Assembly: GCF_003413745.1 (NCBI RefSeq)
Contig: NZ_QVID01000002.1
Span: forward strand, 186,001 to 250,000
DNA length: 64,000 nucleotides
Source of the DNA: Marixanthomonas ophiurae
GTDB lineage: Bacteria; Bacteroidota; Bacteroidia; Flavobacteriales; Flavobacteriaceae
Direction: 5' to 3'
Part shown: positions 44,654 through 53,398 of the stretch, piece after piece
Layout of the letters: the number at the start of each line of letters is the position of its first letter
Numbering within the stretch: the first letter of the stretch is position 1
Position numbers and translations under genes: made by a program
Notes under the pieces: model-generated
The model's input: the letters and a program-made list of their open reading frames with translations, nothing else
Databases searched by the model: none
What the model was told of the DNA's origin: nothing

Positions 44654-44968
44654 ATGAAAACTTCAAAAATTATTACTACCGCACTATTTTGTATCGCATT
44701 ATTGGCAGGAACAGCTACTTCATTTGCTCAAGACAAAACCGAAAAAGAGGATATGAAGAAAGAAGAAATGATGGACAAAAAGCAGGACAAAATGACAAAA
44801 GAAGAGAAGATGATGAATAAAAAGGAGATGAAAGAAGAGAAAATGATGAAAGAAAAGCAGATGAAGGAAGATAAGATGATTAAAGATGAAAAAATGAAGA
44901 AGGATGAAATAGAAGAATTGCAAGAATTGGACGACGACGGATTGATGAAAGATGATGATGGTAAATAA
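44654..44968 (+). CDS. Exported Met/Lys/Glu/Asp-rich low-complexity protein
   Basis: A 104-residue protein with a clear signal peptide (ending TSFAQ, as in the upstream fasciclin protein). The mature part is made almost only of Met, Lys, Glu and Asp in short degenerate repeats (KEEMMDKK, KEEKMMNKK, KEEKMMKEK, KEDKMIKDEK), ending in an acidic LDDDGLMKDDDGK. It resembles 'pentapeptide MXKDX' proteins of unknown function. Methionine-rich periplasmic segments can bind Cu(I)/Ag(I), but this is only a possibility. Signal peptide, upstream spacing and own terminator argue that it is a real gene. Confidence 0.75.
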   Translation: MKTSKIITTALFCIALLAGTATSFAQDKTEKEDMKKEEMMDKKQDKMTKEEKMMNKKEMKEEKMMKEKQMKEDKMIKDEKMKKDEIEELQELDDDGLMKDDDGK

Positions 44969-44990
44969 TCAACAATGCATTTCATTATAA

Positions 44991-45024
44991 AAAAAACAGC
45001 GGTGTTAGTGCCGCTGTTTTTTTT
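44991..45024. terminator. Bidirectional terminator between Met-rich gene and pheT
   Basis: CAGCGG (44997-45002) pairs with CCGCTG (45011-45016), flanked by A6 before and T8 after, so it works for both convergent genes. Confidence 0.88.
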
Positions 45025-45041
45025 ATATAGTTGTCATGAAA

Positions 45042-47468
45042 TTAACGCAAGGTAGCACCAAAGTCTTTTTCAAAACGTTGTTGTAGCTTTTTCATGATTT
45101 TGTCTATTTGCTTGTCGGTCAATGTTTTTTTATCGTCTTGTAAGGTAAAACTAACAGCATACGATTTTTTGCCTTCCGGAAGGTTTTCACCGGTATATAC
45201 GTCAAAAAGGTTCATAGCTACCAATAACTTCTTTTCCGTTTGTTTGGCGGCCTCTTTTAGTTCTTTAAAAGTGATGTTCTCGTCTAACAATAACGCAAAA
45301 TCTCGTTTTACTTGTGGATATTTTGGAATGGGTTTAACCTGAAATCCGTTTCGGGAAATAGCGCTCAATACTTCATCCCAATTAAAATCTGCGTAGAACA
45401 CTTCAGCTTCTACATCAAATTTTTTGATAAGCTTTTTCTTTAAAATTCCGAATTCAACAAGTGTTTTTTTGTTTGCTGAAATGGAAATAGCTTCAGAAAA
45501 GATATCGTTCTTAGTATCTTTTTCACTTATGTTGTTAACACCAAGTCTTTCTAAAATAGAACTAACAATCCCTTTTCCGTAGAAAAAAGTAGTCTGTTTT
45601 GAAGGATTTGCCCAATTATCTTCGGTTTTCTCCCCAGAGATTAATATAGATAAATGTTTGTTTTCTATTCGTCCTTCAGAAAAATTATGGTAGGTTTTCC
45701 CAAACTCGAATAGTTTTACATTTGGCATGCGACGATTACTATTATAGGCTAGTGCTTCCAAATTGCCAAACAACATGGATTGCCGCAACACCGAAAGATC
45801 GTTACTCAATGGGTTTAACATGGTAACGTTATGCTCTTGTTTTAAAGCTTCAGAAAACTCAATAAAATCAGGGTTTGTAAGCGAATTGGCCATCATTTCA
45901 TGAAAGCCTAAAGCAGTTAGTTGGTCGCCAACTTTATTTTGTACTTTATAGTCTTCAACGGGTTGTGTAATTGCGATTGAAGCGTTCAGCTTTTCGGTAA
46001 AATTAATGTTGTTATAGCCATAAACACGCAAAACCTCTTCAATTACATCTACTTCACGGGTAACATCGTTTCGATAGGCTGGGATTAGCATACCAATCCC
46101 GCTTTCGGTTACGCTGTTTATTTTCATATCGAGCGAGTTGAGAATGTCCTTAATAGTTTCTGGAGAAATTTCTTCACCAATTAACTTAGCGGCATTATCA
46201 AAATTGAGGTACACTTGGTGATCCTCAATTTTTTTAGGATATATATCCACAATCTCACTAGTAATTTCACCACCTGCAATTTCTTGAATTAAAAGTACAG
46301 CCCTTAACATGGCGTATTTGCAGGTATTTGGGTCAATTCCTCTTTCAAAACGGAAAGAAGCGTCTGTGTTTAAACCGTGTCTTTTAGCTGTTTTCCGAAC
46401 ACTTATCGGATCAAAATAAGCACTTTCTAGAAAGATGCTCGTAGTTGTTTCGCTAACACCGCTATTGATGCCGCCAAAAACTCCAGCAATACACATAGGG
46501 CCTTCAGCATCACAAATCATTAAATCATCCTCGTGTAACTCACGTTCTACTTCGTCTAAGGTAGTAAAAGTAGTTCCTCCAGGTAATGTTTTTACCGTTA
46601 CTTCGCTACCTTTTATTTTTGCTGCATCGAATGCATGCAGAGGTTGACCAAGGTCATGACACACATAATTAGTAATATCTACAATATTATTAATAGGGGT
46701 AATCCCGATGGCTTGTAATCGGTTTTGTAGCCAAGTGGGGGATTGCTCAACTGTTAAGCCACTTATAGTAACTCCGCAATATCTTGGGGCCTTGTCCATA
46801 TCTTCCACATCCACATCGATTTTTAAGGTACGGTTATCAACGTGAAAGCTACTGGTGGATGGTGTTATCAGTTCCAATGAAATATTTTCTTGCAACAAGC
46901 CTGCACGTAAATCGCGTGCTACGCCCCAATGGCTCATGGCATCGGCACGGTTGGGAGTTAGACCAATTTCGAAAACTACATCATTTTCTATATTAAATAA
47001 TTCGTGGGCGGGTTTTCCTGGTACAAGGTCATTGTCTAAAACCATAATACCGTCATGACTTTGGCCTAAACCTAATTCATCTTCGGCACAGATCATTCCC
47101 ATACTTACTTCGCCGCGAATTTTCCCTTTTTTTATTTGCCAAGGTTCCCCTTTAGCATCATATAGCGTGGTACCTACCGTTGCAACAGGAACTTTTTGCC
47201 CTGCAGCTACGTTAGGAGCGCCACATACAATTTGCACGGGTTCGCCATTTCCTAAGTCAACTTTTGTTAACTTTAATCGGTCAGCATTAGGATGCTCTAC
47301 ACATTCAGTAACGTGGCCTACTACAATTCCTTCCAAACCTCCGGGAACAGAAGTGAATTTTTCAATCCCTTCTACTTCGAGTCCTAAATTGGTAAGGAGT
47401 TCGCCTGTTTTTTCAGGACTCCAGTCCAGATTAATAAATTGTTTAAGCCAGTTGTACGATATCTTCAT
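45042..47468 (-). CDS. pheT: Phenylalanine-tRNA ligase beta subunit
   Basis: An 808-residue subunit of the alpha2-beta2 enzyme that charges tRNA-Phe. In order: the N-terminal MKISYNWLKQFINLDWSP, the EMAP/tRNA-binding domain (about 40-155, GLEGIVVGHVTECVEHPNADRL), the B3/B4 editing domain (about 215-395, containing CGVTISGL), the B5 domain (about 410-480), the catalytic-like core (about 490-705) and the C-terminal FDX-ACB anticodon-binding domain (about 715-808, KYPQVKRDFALLLDENITF). Length is normal. pheS is not adjacent. A promoter-like box lies just upstream. Confidence 0.97.
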   Translation of the reverse strand: MKISYNWLKQFINLDWSPEKTGELLTNLGLEVEGIEKFTSVPGGLEGIVVGHVTECVEHPNADRLKLTKVDLGNGEPVQIVCGAPNVAAGQKVPVATVGTTLYDAKGEPWQIKKGKIRGEVSMGMICAEDELGLGQSHDGIMVLDNDLVPGKPAHELFNIENDVVFEIGLTPNRADAMSHWGVARDLRAGLLQENISLELITPSTSSFHVDNRTLKIDVDVEDMDKAPRYCGVTISGLTVEQSPTWLQNRLQAIGITPINNIVDITNYVCHDLGQPLHAFDAAKIKGSEVTVKTLPGGTTFTTLDEVERELHEDDLMICDAEGPMCIAGVFGGINSGVSETTTSIFLESAYFDPISVRKTAKRHGLNTDASFRFERGIDPNTCKYAMLRAVLLIQEIAGGEITSEIVDIYPKKIEDHQVYLNFDNAAKLIGEEISPETIKDILNSLDMKINSVTESGIGMLIPAYRNDVTREVDVIEEVLRVYGYNNINFTEKLNASIAITQPVEDYKVQNKVGDQLTALGFHEMMANSLTNPDFIEFSEALKQEHNVTMLNPLSNDLSVLRQSMLFGNLEALAYNSNRRMPNVKLFEFGKTYHNFSEGRIENKHLSILISGEKTEDNWANPSKQTTFFYGKGIVSSILERLGVNNISEKDTKNDIFSEAISISANKKTLVEFGILKKKLIKKFDVEAEVFYADFNWDEVLSAISRNGFQVKPIPKYPQVKRDFALLLDENITFKELKEAAKQTEKKLLVAMNLFDVYTGENLPEGKKSYAVSFTLQDDKKTLTDKQIDKIMKKLQQRFEKDFGATLR

Positions 47469-47491
47469 TACAAATAATTCTAAACGAATTG

Positions 47492-47499
47492 CAAAGATA
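47492..47499 (-). promoter_or_regulatory. -7 box of pheT
   Basis: On the minus strand TATCTTTG fits TAnnTTTG, ending 23 bases before the pheT ATG. Confidence 0.5.
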
Positions 47500-47564
47500 G
47501 CATTTACCTCGTTTTTTGTAAGTAATTTTGATACTTTCGGTATAAAGATTTTAAATTTTTTCAG

Positions 47565-48776
47565 ATGAAATATCTAGGGTATATTATAATCGTATTGTTT
47601 TTTGTTTCCTGTTCAGAGGATAAACAGCCTTTAAAAACTGGACCATGGCGTGCTGTAATGCAATTAGACAATGAAAAAGAAATCCCTTTTTTACTAGAGT
47701 TTAAAAAGGACAGCAGCTTTGTAATAATTAATGCTGAAGAACAAATAAATGTAGATGATGTAGTTTTTAAGGGGGATTCTATTTTTATCTCGCATCCTGT
47801 TTTTGAAGGGATGATAAAAGGAACTTATACAAAAGACAGCATTAAAGGAAATTTTATAAAACCCAGCTTAAATAGAACCGTTCCTATTGTAATGAGTAGT
47901 GGGAGGAAAGCTAGGTTTGATGTGAATGCAGCTCCAAATACAATCGTGACGGGAAATTGGGAAACCGTTTTTAGTCCCGACTCGCCCAAAGATCGTTATG
48001 TCGCCAAAGGGGTTTTTGATCAAAGAGGTAATCGACTTACCGGGACTTTTTTAACTACAACTGGCGATTATAGATATTTAGATGGGGTTGTGGAAAACGA
48101 TTCGGTCAAACTTTCTACTTTTGATGGAGCCCATGCATTTATGTTTGAAGCTAAAGTAACCCAAAATGATAGCGTCATGGAAGGCATGTTTTATAGTGGT
48201 AATCATTGGAAAGAACCTTTTACTGCTAAAAGAAATGACAATTATAAGTTGCCTGAAGCCGATTCATTAACATTCTTAAAAAAAGGCTACGATTCTTTGA
48301 AATTCGCTTTTCCAACTATAAAAGGTGATACTATTTCTTTAAAAGATAAACGATTTCGAGATAAAGTGGTGGTGGTTCAATTAATGGGAACTTGGTGCCC
48401 CAATTGTCTAGATGAAACCAAATACCTTTCAGAATACTATAAAGATAAACCTGACAATGTAGAAATTGTTTCATTGGCTTTTGAATATGCACCTACCAAA
48501 GAAAAAGCCATACAGGCAATTACCAAATTTAAAAAAGCTGTTGATGTAAAATATCCAATTTTATTGGCTCAATACGGAAATAGTAGCAAACAACAAGCGA
48601 ATGATAAGTTACCGATGCTAAATCACGTGCTTTCTTACCCAACAACTATTTTTATTGATAAAAAAGGAAAGGTTCGTAGAATACACACAGGATTTACAGG
48701 TCCTGCTTCGGGTGAAAAATATGAAGAATTTAAAAAAGAATTTGAACGTTTTACCGAAATGTTAGCAGATGAATAA
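47565..48776 (+). CDS. TlpA-like thiol-disulfide lipoprotein
   Basis: A 403-residue lipoprotein (lipobox FFVSC). The N-terminal two thirds are beta-rich, with GPWRAVMQLDNEKEIPFLLEF near 25-45 and a related GNWETVF unit near 128. The C-terminal thioredoxin fold (about 245-400) has the redox motif Trp-Cys278-Pro-Asn-Cys281 and a cis-Pro segment SYPTTIFIDKKG near 365. It probably acts as a periplasmic reductase of disulfides (TlpA/ResA type), in contrast to the CxxC-less relative at 39482. It is divergent from pheT. Confidence 0.88.
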   Translation: MKYLGYIIIVLFFVSCSEDKQPLKTGPWRAVMQLDNEKEIPFLLEFKKDSSFVIINAEEQINVDDVVFKGDSIFISHPVFEGMIKGTYTKDSIKGNFIKPSLNRTVPIVMSSGRKARFDVNAAPNTIVTGNWETVFSPDSPKDRYVAKGVFDQRGNRLTGTFLTTTGDYRYLDGVVENDSVKLSTFDGAHAFMFEAKVTQNDSVMEGMFYSGNHWKEPFTAKRNDNYKLPEADSLTFLKKGYDSLKFAFPTIKGDTISLKDKRFRDKVVVVQLMGTWCPNCLDETKYLSEYYKDKPDNVEIVSLAFEYAPTKEKAIQAITKFKKAVDVKYPILLAQYGNSSKQQANDKLPMLNHVLSYPTTIFIDKKGKVRRIHTGFTGPASGEKYEEFKKEFERFTEMLADE

Positions 48777-48781
48777 AAAGG

Positions 48782-49354
48782 TTATGAACGTGATTTCATA
48801 TTGTTTTTGCAATACGCAACAATTTCTTCAATGCGCTTATGCCTTGTTGCCTTTCTCTTAGCACTATGTAACCAACTTAAATAGCTTTTGCGGTAGCTAG
48901 GTGCAAAGTTTTGATAGTTTTCAAAAGCTTTTGGATTTTTATTAAAAGACTTCTGTAAATCCTCTGGAACAAGTAAGTTTTCAACATCGTCCATTTCAGT
49001 CCATTTACCATTTTCTTTAGCAGTTTCAATAGAATTCCATCCGCTTTGATGTATCAAACCTTCTTGTTCTAATTCTGAAATATACTTTTTATTAAGGGCA
49101 CTCCACGTACTTTTTGGATTACGCGGGCAAAAATATTGGCGTCTTTTTCCATTCCCCAAGCTTTTCACCGTACTATCAATCCATCCGTAACACAACGCAA
49201 CTTTTACCGCTTCTTCCCATCGCATAGAAGGGATGTCGGCATCAACCTTATGAAAAATTAAATAAACCCCTTGTGAATGGTTTTGGTGATTTTCTTTCAA
49301 CCATTCACGCCATTCAATATCTTTAGGGAAATATAGTTCAGGTTTTTTAGACAT
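48782..49354 (-). CDS. YdeI/OmpD-associated family protein
   Basis: A 190-residue soluble protein. FPKDIEWREWLKENHQN near the N-terminus, RWEEAVKVALCYGWIDSTVKSL (about 43-64), RRQYFCPRNPKSTWSALNKKY (about 71-91) and the C-terminal YSYLSWLHSAKR-like KSYLSWLHSAKRKATRHKRI segment are typical of this family (sometimes called bacteriocin-protection YdeI). Its biochemical role is not established. The ATG overlaps the last base of the M1 peptidase stop, so translation is likely coupled. Confidence 0.85.
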   Translation of the reverse strand: MSKKPELYFPKDIEWREWLKENHQNHSQGVYLIFHKVDADIPSMRWEEAVKVALCYGWIDSTVKSLGNGKRRQYFCPRNPKSTWSALNKKYISELEQEGLIHQSGWNSIETAKENGKWTEMDDVENLLVPEDLQKSFNKNPKAFENYQNFAPSYRKSYLSWLHSAKRKATRHKRIEEIVAYCKNNMKSRS

Positions 49355-50979
49355 TAATTCATTTTTTCGCTTTCTACATAAAAGTCTTTTTTAATAGCTG
49401 CAGATTCAATTGGTTCAGTAAACTGTTTTTTATGCCATCTATTTGTGGGATAGATCCACTTTTCTTTTCCGTTGATAATTGCAATAACGGGCATATCGAA
49501 TCCGTTTACAATATTGGTGTAACGGAAAGAAAGCTCACTGCCATTAATTTTATATTCTACTTTTGGAATTTTTGTAGTACGTAAGTATTGTTCCCAAAAC
49601 TCAGATAGATCGATACCTGTTTTTTCGCTAATATAAGTTTCAACTTGCTTTGAAGTAACAGTCTGGTGATAAAAATCTTTATTTAAACCACGTAAAATGG
49701 TCCGCCATCTTTCATCGTTTTCAATCAATTGCCGAAGAGTATGTAAAATATTCCCACCTTTGTTGTACATATCGCTGCTTCCTTCCTTCTGTACATTGTA
49801 GGTGCCAATAATTGGACGGTCGTTTTTAATGCTTTTACGAAGTCCTATTACATATTCTGAAGCTGCTTTTTTACCAAAGTAATAATCAACATATAAACTT
49901 TCCGAATAATTGGTAAACCCTTCGTGAACCCACATATCGGCAACATCTTTGTTGGTAATATTATTGGCAAACCACTCATGGCCTGCTTCGTGGATAATGA
50001 TAAAATCGAACTTTAACCCCCAGCCAGAGCCACTTAAATCACGCCCTAAATAACCATTTTCATAATTGTTTCCGTAGGTAACGCTACTTTGGTGTTCCAT
50101 TCCCAAATAAGGGGTTTCAACTAGTTTAAAGCTATCTTCATAAAAAGGATAAGGACCAAACCAATGTTCAAAAGCTTTCATCATTTTAGGTGCTTGCTTA
50201 AACTGCTCTTTGGCTTTTTCTAGATTGTAACTCAGTACCCAATAATCCATATCGAGCGTGCCTTTTTCACCTTTATACTCTTCTGAAAAGTTTACATAAT
50301 CACCAATATTGATGTTTACCCCGTAATTATTTATAGGGTTTACCACTTTCCAATGCCAAGTTTTGGTACTATCATTCTCTTTTGTTTTTTTTAAACGTCC
50401 GTTGCCAACGGCTACTAAATTTGAAGGAACAATAATAGCTAAATCGACCCCAGTGTCGGGTTCATCATATGGATGGTCCTTGTTAGGCCACCAAATACTG
50501 GCTCCAATCCCTTGGTTTGAAGTAGCGATAAACGGATTGCCATTTTCATCTTCTGTCCAAGAAAAACCGCCATCCCAAGGTGCATTTTTAGCTTCTACAG
50601 GTTTTCCAGAAAAGTAAAGAGTTACTTCATAGTCTTTTCCTTTTTTCTGGTTTTTTTGAAGATGAATGTAATGCGCATTTCCGTCCGAAGTTATTTTTAA
50701 CTCTTTCCTGCTTTGTACCGCTTTGTCCAACTTCATTGGTAGCTGCAAATCAATTTGCATCACACTTTTATTTTCTAAAACTGTATAGGTAATCGTGTTG
50801 GTGCCTTTTATATTCTTCTCTGAAGGAAAAACTTCTACATCGAGATCGTAATGTTGTAAATCCCACCACATGCGTTCCGGGGTTATGCTACCACGAAGAG
50901 TGTCTTGACGGGTGAATTCTTGAGCTGAAGAGGTAATTCCAATAAAAAGGAAAGCAAAAGGGAGAATATTTTTTAACAT
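49354..50979 (-). CDS. M1-family metallopeptidase
   Basis: A 541-residue exported zinc aminopeptidase with a signal peptide (ending TSSAQE). The N-terminal beta domain is followed by an M1 catalytic domain: the exopeptidase motif appears as GMEH (in YLGMEHQSS), the zinc site HEAGHEW lies near residue 330, and the third ligand Glu is in WVHEGFTNYSE about 20 residues later. It lacks the large C-terminal helical domain of full-length PepN, a common short form in Bacteroidetes. It lies 12 bases after the M28 peptidase gene, suggesting joint peptide degradation in the periplasm. Confidence 0.92.
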   Translation of the reverse strand: MLKNILPFAFLFIGITSSAQEFTRQDTLRGSITPERMWWDLQHYDLDVEVFPSEKNIKGTNTITYTVLENKSVMQIDLQLPMKLDKAVQSRKELKITSDGNAHYIHLQKNQKKGKDYEVTLYFSGKPVEAKNAPWDGGFSWTEDENGNPFIATSNQGIGASIWWPNKDHPYDEPDTGVDLAIIVPSNLVAVGNGRLKKTKENDSTKTWHWKVVNPINNYGVNINIGDYVNFSEEYKGEKGTLDMDYWVLSYNLEKAKEQFKQAPKMMKAFEHWFGPYPFYEDSFKLVETPYLGMEHQSSVTYGNNYENGYLGRDLSGSGWGLKFDFIIIHEAGHEWFANNITNKDVADMWVHEGFTNYSESLYVDYYFGKKAASEYVIGLRKSIKNDRPIIGTYNVQKEGSSDMYNKGGNILHTLRQLIENDERWRTILRGLNKDFYHQTVTSKQVETYISEKTGIDLSEFWEQYLRTTKIPKVEYKINGSELSFRYTNIVNGFDMPVIAIINGKEKWIYPTNRWHKKQFTEPIESAAIKKDFYVESEKMN

Positions 50980-50991
50980 ATATACTATTTA

Positions 50992-52323
50992 TTATCTAAA
51001 AACTGAATTAGGGAAAACAACGACACTTTCAAAACCATCTTCATCTACAGCAGCTACACCAAAAAAGTAATTATCTATTACAATACCATCCAACGTAAAT
51101 TTTGAAACATCACCCACAAATCGGCTATGGTCCCAGGTTGGTGAGGTTGTGTCTCGCCAATAAATTTTATAACCAACGGCACCATTTACCTTATCCCATT
51201 TTAATTTAGCTGATGGTTCTACAATACCACCAATACCTACATTTTTTGGTGTTGGCGGTGCCCAAGCTAAACTAGCTATATTTATAGCGTTTACAGCAGT
51301 CAGTTTAGCAGCATAGTCAAAATTAACAAACTTTAATTTATCACCGTATTCAATTCCGTTTTCAGTTCTAATATCTTGGTGTTGCTGTGTGTAATTTTCG
51401 TGTGCTTCCATGATACGTATCCCAGCAAAGCCTACATCGTTAAATGGTCGATGATGTCCACCTCTCCCAAAACGATCTAATCTATAAATCATCATCGGGT
51501 TCATTTCTGGCATATAAGTTTTTGTGGTTTTATACACATAACGAGCCAATTGACGGGAGATACCATCTACTTCGCCTCCGTAAAACCGTCTAGCACGTCG
51601 TTCTTTGTCTGTTTCATTGGGAGGAACGGGTTCAGAGAATATTCTGAAATCCCGATTACTAATGACGCCGTTTACGCCTTTAATGTTCCCAATCATATCG
51701 TTATTAAAAACACCTATAATTTCCCAGCCTTGTTTCTTGGCGTATTCAGCAAATCCTTTTCCGCCGTACAATCCTTGCTCTTCACCACTTAGACCCAAGT
51801 ATATAATGCTGTTTTCAAATTTGTATTTTGAAAGTACTCGCGCAGCTTCCATAGCTCCAGCCATTCCACTAGCGTTATCATTCGCACCGGGAGAGTCGTC
51901 AGTATAATTATTTGAGTCACTAATGCGACTATCAATATCACCACTCATAATAATATAGCGATTGGGATATTTTGTTCCCTTTTGTATGGCTGCTACATTA
52001 TTTATCCAAACATCTTTTACAATACGCTCGTTATCGCCTTTTTCAATAAAATTTTTCTGATAAAAAACTTCTAGGCAATTTTCACAGTCTTTTGAAATTT
52101 CTTCAAAACTAGATTTTATCCATCGCCGTGCTGCTCCAATGCCTCGGGTATCTAAAATGGTGTCGCTCAACGTATGTCGGGTTCCAAAACTTGCGAGCGC
52201 AGTGATATCTGCTTCAATTCGCTCAGCCGAAACGGATTTTATAATATCGTAAATACGGGAATCGGTCTGTGAAAAAGAACTGTAGGTTATGAGTAAACTA
52301 AAAAAGAGGAGTGTATTTTTCAT
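50992..52323 (-). CDS. M28-family peptidase with C-terminal Fn3-like domain
   Basis: A 443-residue exported protein: signal peptide, an M28 domain (about 80-345) and a C-terminal Fn3-like beta domain (about 350-440). Metal-site landmarks are SPGANDNASG (about 143-152), GEEQGLYGG near 180 and NNDMIGN near 205, with a late His in MEAHENYTQQH. At the first ligand position, where M28 enzymes have H-x-D, this protein reads GDIDSR (about 127-132), so His is replaced by Asp. Whether it is still active is unclear. It is upstream of, and close to, the M1 gene. Confidence 0.85.
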   Translation of the reverse strand: MKNTLLFFSLLITYSSFSQTDSRIYDIIKSVSAERIEADITALASFGTRHTLSDTILDTRGIGAARRWIKSSFEEISKDCENCLEVFYQKNFIEKGDNERIVKDVWINNVAAIQKGTKYPNRYIIMSGDIDSRISDSNNYTDDSPGANDNASGMAGAMEAARVLSKYKFENSIIYLGLSGEEQGLYGGKGFAEYAKKQGWEIIGVFNNDMIGNIKGVNGVISNRDFRIFSEPVPPNETDKERRARRFYGGEVDGISRQLARYVYKTTKTYMPEMNPMMIYRLDRFGRGGHHRPFNDVGFAGIRIMEAHENYTQQHQDIRTENGIEYGDKLKFVNFDYAAKLTAVNAINIASLAWAPPTPKNVGIGGIVEPSAKLKWDKVNGAVGYKIYWRDTTSPTWDHSRFVGDVSKFTLDGIVIDNYFFGVAAVDEDGFESVVVFPNSVFR

Positions 52324-52392
52324 AAAGGGAAAATTTCTTTAAAAATACAGAAAACTTAAGCGTGCAACAAGAAGGAAAGTCTATTTAAGAAA

Positions 52393-53259
52393 CTATTTTG
52401 GAACTGCAACCAATGCCAATTTTTTACCATTAGGGCTTAGAGCCAATCGTGTAATATTGGTAATGTTATATTCTGAAAGGTTTGCTACTTCTTGCCATTC
52501 TCCATTTCCGAAGAGATCGTACAGAAACAATTTATTTCCGCTCCCAATCAATAGTTTGGATTCACTAAGCCAAATATGATCTTGAATTCCAATTGGAAGT
52601 TCTGCAACAAAAAAGCTTTCTAAAGTTTCTATATTCAATTGATAGATGTCATAATTACCATCTTCATTTAAAAAAGTATAGCTCATCGTCCTTTTTGTAT
52701 TGGGCACTTTATGAATGGAACGACCTGCATTATATTTTAATGTATCTACTTTTTGAGTTTGTAAATTGGTAAGCACAAGATCCAATCCATCAACAGCTAA
52801 TACAGAAGCTAGAAGTGTGTTTTGGTCTTTAAAAGCGTAATAAGCAACTTGAAGGTTGGGAATGGCTTCTGTGCTTTTTCCATCTTCGTTGTAATTATAC
52901 AAACGTTGTTTTCCATCTGGATCTAAGCGAACAGCTGTTATTTCATTTGAATTTGGAATTTGTACGGGAGAGTACTCTCCGCCTTTCGTAGGTGGGTTGA
53001 AAAAACTTTTTTCTTCTGAAGAAATGTTATAGACTGAAATATCGGTCTGGTCATTATTGTTGCAGGCAAACACAACCGTATTATTATCTATAAATGACGG
53101 TTGACTATCATATCCTGAATTGTCTGAGATATTCTGCAGATTAAAAACTTCTAGCCCAGAATATGCAGGATTAACATCCATAACGTATACTTCAGTGTTT
53201 TCCTGAGCGATAATAGCACCACCGATTAAAGATAGGAGTAGGGCAAAATATTTTTTCAT
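52393..53259 (-). CDS. Exported TolB/PD40-like beta-propeller protein
   Basis: A 288-residue protein with a signal peptide (ending IIAQ). It contains repeated PD40-type blades: YDSQPSFIDNNTVVFACN near 52, KGGEYSPVQIPNSNEITAVRLD near 95 and a final LALSPNGKKLALVAV. The repeats suggest a six-bladed TolB-like propeller without an enzymatic domain. The next gene downstream (M28 peptidase) is 69 bases away in the same direction, so it may be the first gene of a peptidase operon. Ligand unknown. Confidence 0.75.
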   Translation of the reverse strand: MKKYFALLLSLIGGAIIAQENTEVYVMDVNPAYSGLEVFNLQNISDNSGYDSQPSFIDNNTVVFACNNNDQTDISVYNISSEEKSFFNPPTKGGEYSPVQIPNSNEITAVRLDPDGKQRLYNYNEDGKSTEAIPNLQVAYYAFKDQNTLLASVLAVDGLDLVLTNLQTQKVDTLKYNAGRSIHKVPNTKRTMSYTFLNEDGNYDIYQLNIETLESFFVAELPIGIQDHIWLSESKLLIGSGNKLFLYDLFGNGEWQEVANLSEYNITNITRLALSPNGKKLALVAVPK

Positions 53260-53398
53260 TTAATTATAATTTTCTTTAAAAATAGCAAACTTTAAGCCAG
53301 AATGTAAAAAGCTGTGAATAGAATAAAAAAAAATACGTTTTGACTATGTAATGTGAGCTAGTTGCTTTTTAGTATAAAAATTTTTAAAAACATCGGTT

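Noticed and set aside
44720-44985. Hydrophobic Phe/Leu/His- or Ser-rich frames antisense to the Met/Lys-rich gene
   Set aside because: They are the complement of a low-complexity A/G-rich gene; the sense frame has a signal peptide and the antisense ones do not.
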